Shown one piece after another: positions 59,611 to 64,000 of a DNA stretch of 64,000 bases. Below the pieces are notes generated by a model, which made no database searches, was not told where the DNA came from, and saw only the letters and a list, made by a program, of their open reading frames with translations. The stretch is from assembly GCA_046330225.1 (NCBI GenBank), contig JAXLTD010000005.1:124001-188000 (forward strand), in the 5' to 3' direction. Numbering within the stretch: position 1 is the stretch's first letter; every line of letters begins with the position of its first letter. Origin of the DNA: CANJIV01 sp046330225. Lineage in GTDB: Bacteria; Actinomycetota; Thermoleophilia; Solirubrobacterales; Solirubrobacteraceae. Both the position numbers and the translations under genes were made by a program.

Positions 59611-60327
59611 TCAGGGCAGCGCGACCGTGACGAGCAGCGGGCGGTGGTCCGAGGCGAACGTCGCCGGGATCTGCGGATCCCGTGCCGTCGCGCCCCCGCC
59701 GAGGAACACGTAGTCGATCTTCGCGGTCGGCTGGCCGGCGGGGTAGGTCGGCCGCCCCTCCGGGTCGGCCTCGGCGAGGCGATCGTAGAAGCGCCGCAGG
59801 CGCTCGGGCCGCTCGTTGAAGTCGCCGCATACGACCTGGCCCGTGCCGCGCTGGCGGTCGGCGCCCACGAAGGCCAGGGCCGACTCGAGCTGGCCGGCGC
59901 CGCGCGTCCACGCGCCGGGCGAGTGGTGGGTCGAGTAGACCCGCAGCTGGGCGTCGCCGGCGGCCGCGTCGGCGCGCAGGACGCTCCGCTGCTCGCCATG
60001 GTCACGGCACTCCTGGCACGGCGGCAGGCGGTCGATCTGTGCCGGGCCGAGCGGCACGCGCGCGAGGACCGCATTGCCAAACGGCCCGCACGGCGCCCGG
60101 TGCAGGCCGGCGTGCTCGTGCCAGACCTTGCCCTGGCCGGCGCCGCGGTGCGGCCACTGCGTGCGGCGCTTGAGCACCTTGGCGATGTCCTTGAGCGCCG
60201 GCTTGCAGACCTCCTGCATCGCCACCACGTCGGGGTCGAGCTCGTCGATCCCGTGCGCGATCGCCTCGGCGGCGAACCGCGGACGGTTCGAGGCGATGTT
60301 CCACGTCATGACCCGCAGCTCGGCCAC
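59611..60327 (-). CDS. Endonuclease/exonuclease/phosphatase-family protein
   Basis: The 238-residue product has the EEP core: RVMTWNIASN at the start, VVAMQEVCKP (metal Glu near residue 39), VYSTHHSPG, VCGDFNERPERL, and the final SDHRPLLVTV. These enzymes cleave phosphodiesters in nucleic acid or lipid head groups. There is no signal peptide, so it is cytoplasmic. GTG at 60327 lies 6 bases after the enolase-superfamily stop, so the two are probably co-transcribed. Confidence 0.9.
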   Translation of the reverse strand: MAELRVMTWNIASNRPRFAAEAIAHGIDELDPDVVAMQEVCKPALKDIAKVLKRRTQWPHRGAGQGKVWHEHAGLHRAPCGPFGNAVLARVPLGPAQIDRLPPCQECRDHGEQRSVLRADAAAGDAQLRVYSTHHSPGAWTRGAGQLESALAFVGADRQRGTGQVVCGDFNERPERLRRFYDRLAEADPEGRPTYPAGQPTAKIDYVFLGGGATARDPQIPATFASDHRPLLVTVALP

Positions 60328-60333
60328 GCCGGC

Positions 60334-61386
60334 TCAGCCCCAGCGAAACCCGGTCGCGTTCGGCGCCGGCGGGAGCGGCGAGGCGGGCAGCCCCGGACCC
60401 GGCGCGGGGTCGTTGTAGGCGCTGGGCGCCACGTCGTTCGGGGTGTCCGGGTGGAACATCGACGCGAGGTACTGGATCTGGCCGCGACCCGGGCCGAGCT
60501 CGAACTGGCCGCCCCCGTAGGCACCGATCCCGTGCGCCTCGCAGTAGTCGTAGCCGGCGCAGAGGGCCTCGAGGCTGCCGAAGCGCGAGGGCTTGATGTT
60601 GACCATCCGGGGCGGGAAGGGCAGCGACTCGATGTCGTCCACGCTGTGGATGTTGGCGTCCCAGGTCACGCGGTCGCGGTGCGGGCGCAGCACGTCGTCG
60701 ATGCCGGGCGCCTCGAGGTCGGGGTCCTCCATCCAGGCGTCCGGGAACGCCTCGGCCACCCGCGCGTAGAGGACGGGGTCGGCGGGCGCATCGACGACGG
60801 TCCCCTTGTAGAGGCCCTTGAAGTCGACGCTGTCCACGGCGCCGGTCGCGACGAGTCCCGCGATGAGCGCCTCGTCCCACGACGGCGTGGGGTCGAGCTT
60901 GAAGCGCAGGGCGGGGTAGAGCGCCAGGCGCGCGCGGACCGGCTCGAGCGTCGGCGGCTCCTCGAGCCGCAGGGAAAGCACGAACGTCAGCGGCCGGGGC
61001 GTGCGGCCGAGCACCTCGTGCAGCGGCCGGCCGGCCTGGCGCAGGGCGAGGTCCAGCACGGCGCTCTCGAACGCCCAGCGGCGGTAGCGGCGCGAGACCT
61101 CCCGCTGCGGGGCCTCAGGGAACAGGTCGAGTCCCGCCGCGAGCGCGGCGAACTCGCCAACCGTGCCCGCGGGCGTGAGGTCGTGCCCTGCGCCGGCGGC
61201 CTGGAGGATCTCGTGGTCGACGGCGTCGTAGGTGACGTCCTCCCCGATGCCGGACTCCCCCGCCCCGTGGAGGCGGATGACGGTCGACTTGCGCAGGAAG
61301 CCGCTCGAGACGTTCATCTCGAGCGGCTCGAGGTCGTACCCGTCGATCGTGACGGGCAGGTCGGCGAGGAGATCGAAGGTGGCCAT
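60334..61386 (-). CDS. Enolase-superfamily enzyme (muconate-cycloisomerase-like)
   Basis: The 350-residue product has an N-terminal capping domain and a barrel. Likely active-site blocks are ALRFKLDPTPSWDEAL (Lys on the second strand), VDFKGLYKG and AWMEDPDLEAPG (metal Asp/Glu), VTWDANIHS, and MVNIKPSRFGSLE (Lys), followed by GGGQFELGPGRGQ. The pattern fits mandelate racemase / muconate lactonising or dipeptide-epimerase relatives, but the substrate cannot be fixed. It lies 6 bases upstream of the EEP gene on the same strand. Start ATG 61386. Confidence 0.85.
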   Translation of the reverse strand: MATFDLLADLPVTIDGYDLEPLEMNVSSGFLRKSTVIRLHGAGESGIGEDVTYDAVDHEILQAAGAGHDLTPAGTVGEFAALAAGLDLFPEAPQREVSRRYRRWAFESAVLDLALRQAGRPLHEVLGRTPRPLTFVLSLRLEEPPTLEPVRARLALYPALRFKLDPTPSWDEALIAGLVATGAVDSVDFKGLYKGTVVDAPADPVLYARVAEAFPDAWMEDPDLEAPGIDDVLRPHRDRVTWDANIHSVDDIESLPFPPRMVNIKPSRFGSLEALCAGYDYCEAHGIGAYGGGQFELGPGRGQIQYLASMFHPDTPNDVAPSAYNDPAPGPGLPASPLPPAPNATGFRWG

Positions 61387-61466
61387 GCCGCGACCCTACC
61401 CGCCCGGCCGGCCGGGCAGCTCGTCCGGGCAGCCAGCCGGGGGCCCGGGGCGGCGGCCGTCGCGCT

Positions 61467-62633
61467 TCAGCCGGTCAGGCGAATGGCGCGGACGGCCGAC
61501 CGGGACGCCCCGGAGCCGGTGCGCGACACGATCCGGACGCGGGCGGTGACCGGCCGGCCGTCGCGCAGCGCGCGGCGCACCGCCGCCCGGGCCGCGGCGG
61601 GGAGCGCCAGCCGGAGCGCCGTCCGTCCGCCCGCGCGCACCTGCCGCCGGACGGCGCGCAGCGCGTAGCGGCGGCCGGCGACCGTCACGTGCCCGGTCGC
61701 GCTGAGCAGGCAGGCCTGCTCGCAGCCCGCGGTCAGGGCGACCCCGCCGGACCGCGCGGCGGCCTGGGCCGACGCCGCGAGGACGACCGGCGGGCCCGGC
61801 CCGGCCGCGTCGGTCGACGGCGCGGTGGGCGCGGTCAGGGTCGGCGTGGGATCGATCGGGCCGGTTGGCGCCTCGTTGTCGTCGATGTAGAGCACGGCGG
61901 TGCTCGGCGACCCGAGATGGTGGTTCGGGGCCGACGGGCTGCTCAGCGCGAGGTTCACCGACTCCTGGCCCTCGTCAGCGACCGTGTCGTCGGTGATCGC
62001 CACCGTGAAGGACTTCGAGACCTCGTTCGGCGCGAAGGTCAGCGTGCCGCTCGCCGCCGTGTAGTCGGCGCCGGCCGTGGCGGTGCCGTCGCTCGTGGCG
62101 TAGTCGACCGAGTCGGTGGCCCCGAGGTGGCCGCTGCGCAGCACCTCGATCGTCGCCGTCCCGGCGCTCTCGTTCACGACCGAGCTGGCCACCTTGAAGG
62201 CCGAGAAGCTGTCGTCGTCGACGATCGTGAGCGTCGCGACGGTGGGGCTGCCGAGATGCCCGTCGCCCGCCGGCCCCGCGGCGGTCAGGCGCAGGGTCAC
62301 GGTCTCGTCGCCCTCGAGGAAGGGGTCGTCGGTGATCGGGACGGTGAACGTGCGCTGCTGCTCGTTTGGCCCGAACGTGATGCGGCCGGACGTCGCCTGA
62401 TAGTCGGCGCCCGCCACGGCGGTCCCGTCCTCGGTCGTGTAGTCGACCCACGGCGTCGTCCCGCTGCCCGTGCGGTTGACGGTGATCGTTGCGGTCCCGG
62501 CGCTCTCCGGCACCGTGATGTTCGTGATCGGGAACGACATCGCGTGCGCGCCCGCCTGCGCTGCGCCGATCGCCCCGATGGCCAGGCACGCCGCCAGCGT
62601 GCCGGCGCCGATGCTCCACCTTGTGCGTCCCAC
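61467..62633 (-). CDS. Secreted protein with two Calx-beta domains
   Basis: The 388-residue product has a signal peptide (TRWSIGAGTLAACLAIGAIG, then AAQAGA) and two Calx-beta repeats of about 110 residues. Each has VPESAGTATITV or VNESAGTATIEV, then VDYTTEDGTAVAGADYQATSG or the similar SVDYATSDGTATAGADY, and ends ITDD...LTIVDDD. These bind calcium through the acidic ends. The C-terminal third is basic and Ala/Arg-rich, with a Cys pair (AGCEQACLL). GTG 62633 follows GGAGG by 5 bases. A role in surface adhesion is plausible but not shown. Confidence 0.88.
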   Translation of the reverse strand: MGRTRWSIGAGTLAACLAIGAIGAAQAGAHAMSFPITNITVPESAGTATITVNRTGSGTTPWVDYTTEDGTAVAGADYQATSGRITFGPNEQQRTFTVPITDDPFLEGDETVTLRLTAAGPAGDGHLGSPTVATLTIVDDDSFSAFKVASSVVNESAGTATIEVLRSGHLGATDSVDYATSDGTATAGADYTAASGTLTFAPNEVSKSFTVAITDDTVADEGQESVNLALSSPSAPNHHLGSPSTAVLYIDDNEAPTGPIDPTPTLTAPTAPSTDAAGPGPPVVLAASAQAAARSGGVALTAGCEQACLLSATGHVTVAGRRYALRAVRRQVRAGGRTALRLALPAAARAAVRRALRDGRPVTARVRIVSRTGSGASRSAVRAIRLTG

Positions 62634-62778
62634 CGCGTCCTCCGTCTCCCAAGTGTGCGCCCGCCCGGCCGTGGCCGGCGGGCCTCCCGCCGACTCCGTC
62701 GGTGCGGCGGCGCAGGGGCTTGACCCGTCGCGGGCGGGAGTCGGCCGGACGTCCGCAGGCCGGGCTTGAGGACCTGTC

Positions 62779-63309
62779 TCAGTCCGGGGGCAGGGCGGCG
62801 GCGGCGCGCCGGTTCGCGGCGGCGAGGCCGTCTGCCAGGTCGGCCGCCGTCTCTCCGAGCACGATCGCGGCCTCCGTGTCGGGGCGCCAGGCGGCGTTCC
62901 CCGCCGCGTCGCGCGCGATCGCGGCGAGACGGGCGGCCTCGCGAGCCATCGCGGCGACCTCGGCGGGCACCCGCGCGGCGGCCTCGAGGGCCTCGGCGCG
63001 GGCAGCGCCGGCGGTGCCGCGCACGCGCCCGTAGGCCTCGGCGTCACGCGCGATCGCGGCCGCGGCGGCGGTCCGGATCTCTCCGGCACGGGCGCCCGCC
63101 GCCTCGAGCGCGTCCTGCTGGGCCGGCGCCCGGCGGGCCGCTAGCGCGAGCGTCAGCTGCGCGAGCGCGGCGGCCAGCCCCGCGGCGGCCGCCGCCGCGG
63201 CGCCGGCCGCGCCGGCCTGCCCCGGATCGGCCACCTGCGCGAGCAGGCGGTCGAGGGCTGCGCGGTCCTCGGGCGGGACCGTCACGGGCGCGCTGGCCGC
63301 GGTGCGCAC
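62779..63309 (-). CDS. fchA: Cyclodeaminase/cyclohydrolase (FTCD C-terminal-like)
   Basis: The 176-residue product is an all-helical, Ala-rich protein of the FTCD_C/FchA family, which opens methenyl-tetrahydrofolate or removes formimino groups. The helices include ALAQLTLALAARR, AIARDAEAYGRVRGTAG (the Asp-containing helix), and DTEAAIVLGETAADLADGL. GTG 63309 lies 9 bases after the formate-tetrahydrofolate ligase stop, so the two are a one-carbon operon. Confidence 0.85.
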   Translation of the reverse strand: MRTAASAPVTVPPEDRAALDRLLAQVADPGQAGAAGAAAAAAAGLAAALAQLTLALAARRAPAQQDALEAAGARAGEIRTAAAAAIARDAEAYGRVRGTAGAARAEALEAAARVPAEVAAMAREAARLAAIARDAAGNAAWRPDTEAAIVLGETAADLADGLAAANRRAAAALPPD

Positions 63310-63318
63310 ATCGCCGCG

Positions 63319-64000
63319 CTAGAACAGCCCGACGGTGCGCCCCTCGGCGTCGATGTCGACGTTGAACGCCGCGGGCGTCTTGCCGAGCCCGGGCATCTGC
63401 TGAATGTCGCCGCAGAGCGGCACGAGCCAGCCCGCACCCGTGTAGGCCCGCAGGTCGCGGATCGGGAGCGTGAAGCCCGTCGGCGCGCCGAGCAGCGTGG
63501 GATCCGAGGAGAGCGACAGCGGCGTCTTGGCCATGCAGACCGGCAGCCGGTCGAGGCCCGCCGCCGTGAACTGCTCGATCTTGCGCTCGGCATCGAGGTA
63601 GTAGACGACGCCGTCGGCGCCGTAGACCCGCGTGGCGATCGCCTCGATCTTCTCCTTGATCGACGCCTCCTCCGGGTAGAGGAAGCGGAAGTCCGACGGC
63701 TGGTCGGCGGCGTGGGCGACGGCCTCGGCGAGCTCGGCGGCTCCGGCGCCGCCCTTCGCGAAGGCGTCGTTGACCTCGGACGCGGCGGCGCCGCCCTGCA
63801 GGGCGAGGCGCTTGACGAGCTCGACCTCCTCGTCGGTGTCGCCGGGCCGGCGGTTGACCGCCACGACGCAGGGGAGCCCGAACTCGCGGACGATCCCAAG
63901 ATGACGGTGCACGTTGGCGATGCCCGCTTCGATCGCGCGCCACTGGTCCTGCTGGGAGACGTCCGGGTCGTCCTGCAGGCCGCCGTGGTGCTTGATCGCA
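63319..64000 (-). CDS. fhs: Formate-tetrahydrofolate ligase, C-terminal part (cut by window edge)
   Basis: The last ~227 codons of fhs lie here and continue beyond the right edge. Visible blocks are IKHHGGLQDDPDVS, NVHRHLGIVREFGLPCVVAV, NRRPGDTDEEVELV, DFRFLYPEEASIKEKIE, and the end VYGADGVVYYLDAERKIEQF, CMAKTPLSLSSDPTLLGAPTG and MPGLGKTPAAFNVDID. These match Fhs, which makes 10-formyl-THF from formate, ATP and THF. It is upstream of the cyclodeaminase gene. Confidence 0.96.
   Translation of the reverse strand, partial: AIKHHGGLQDDPDVSQQDQWRAIEAGIANVHRHLGIVREFGLPCVVAVNRRPGDTDEEVELVKRLALQGGAAASEVNDAFAKGGAGAAELAEAVAHAADQPSDFRFLYPEEASIKEKIEAIATRVYGADGVVYYLDAERKIEQFTAAGLDRLPVCMAKTPLSLSSDPTLLGAPTGFTLPIRDLRAYTGAGWLVPLCGDIQQMPGLGKTPAAFNVDIDAEGRTVGLF

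Overview
The window is about 64 kb of very GC-rich chromosome (roughly 73-75% G+C by eye), densely packed with genes on both strands. Starts are often GTG, gaps are short, and stop/start overlaps (GTGA, ATGA, TGATG) are common. Gene content points to a high-GC actinobacterium: an F420-type luciferase-like oxidoreductase, an actinobacterial glpD/AGPS-like/diacylglycerol-kinase cluster, ARPP-1, DUF6328 and HutC/GntR proteins, and many secreted proteins with basic beta-sandwich tails. The closest feel is class Thermoleophilia (Solirubrobacterales), but that placement is inference. I saw no rRNA, tRNA, CRISPR array, insertion sequence or prophage. The window is ordinary chromosome with a metabolic and cell-envelope flavour. 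The left edge cuts a secreted-protein gene and the right edge cuts formate-tetrahydrofolate ligase.

Layout. 1-5.1 kb (minus): glycerolipid cluster of glycerol-3-phosphate dehydrogenase, AGPS-like FAD oxidase, lipid kinase and a secreted protein. 5.1-6.5 kb (minus): MarR-like regulator coupled to a flippase-like membrane protein whose C-terminus resembles part of sigma-70 region 4. 6.5-13.3 kb: transglutaminase-like protein, Tat-exported SDR, CAP-domain protein, large secreted protein and a trehalose-synthase-type glycosyltransferase. 13.3-15.2 kb: LysR regulator divergent from an InhA/FabI-like protein lacking the usual catalytic residues. 15.2-22.2 kb: a minus-strand operon (HpaB-type monooxygenase, SnoaL-like protein, acyl-CoA synthetase, EamA transporter) divergent from a flavin reductase, GAF sensor kinase and NarL-type regulator. 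22.2-29.3 kb: M20 peptidase, RidA, medium-chain-type acyl-CoA synthetase, and a glutamine-synthetase-like/GntR/metallo-hydrolase operon behind an 18-bp perfect palindrome.

29.3-35.6 kb: SGNH hydrolase, lactonase-like metallo-hydrolase, two paralogous 160-residue proteins of unknown function flanking a NarX/NarL-type two-component pair, an FMN reductase and small proteins. 35.6-43.9 kb: SDR, a GroES-like protein with a zinc-ribbon tail, F420-type oxidoreductase, HsaA-like flavin monooxygenase, PdxH, a polytopic membrane protein and a Tat-exported clan GH-A glycosidase. 43.9-53.9 kb: CPA2 antiporter, SDR, chagasin-like lipoprotein, aldo/keto reductase, YqgE, RibD-type reductase, fatty-acid-hydroxylase-like protein, M3 peptidase and a cNMP-binding patatin phospholipase. 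53.9-64 kb: ARPP-1, SDR, an operon of DUF6328, solute-binding/VWA fusion and coiled-coil membrane protein, an exo/endonuclease-type phosphatase, an enolase-superfamily enzyme, a Calx-beta secreted protein, and cyclodeaminase with formate-THF ligase.

How the genes fit together. The best-supported functional units are the glycerolipid cluster, the HpaB operon with its divergent reductase and two-component pair, the GntR-controlled glutamine-synthetase-like operon, the solute-binding/VWA operon, and the one-carbon folate pair at the right edge. Nothing here is clearly a new defence or mobile system. The most unusual items are the sigma-region-4-like tail on a membrane protein, the InhA-like pseudoenzyme candidate, the zinc-ribbon GroES, the Tat-exported SDR, and possible CTG-initiated genes.
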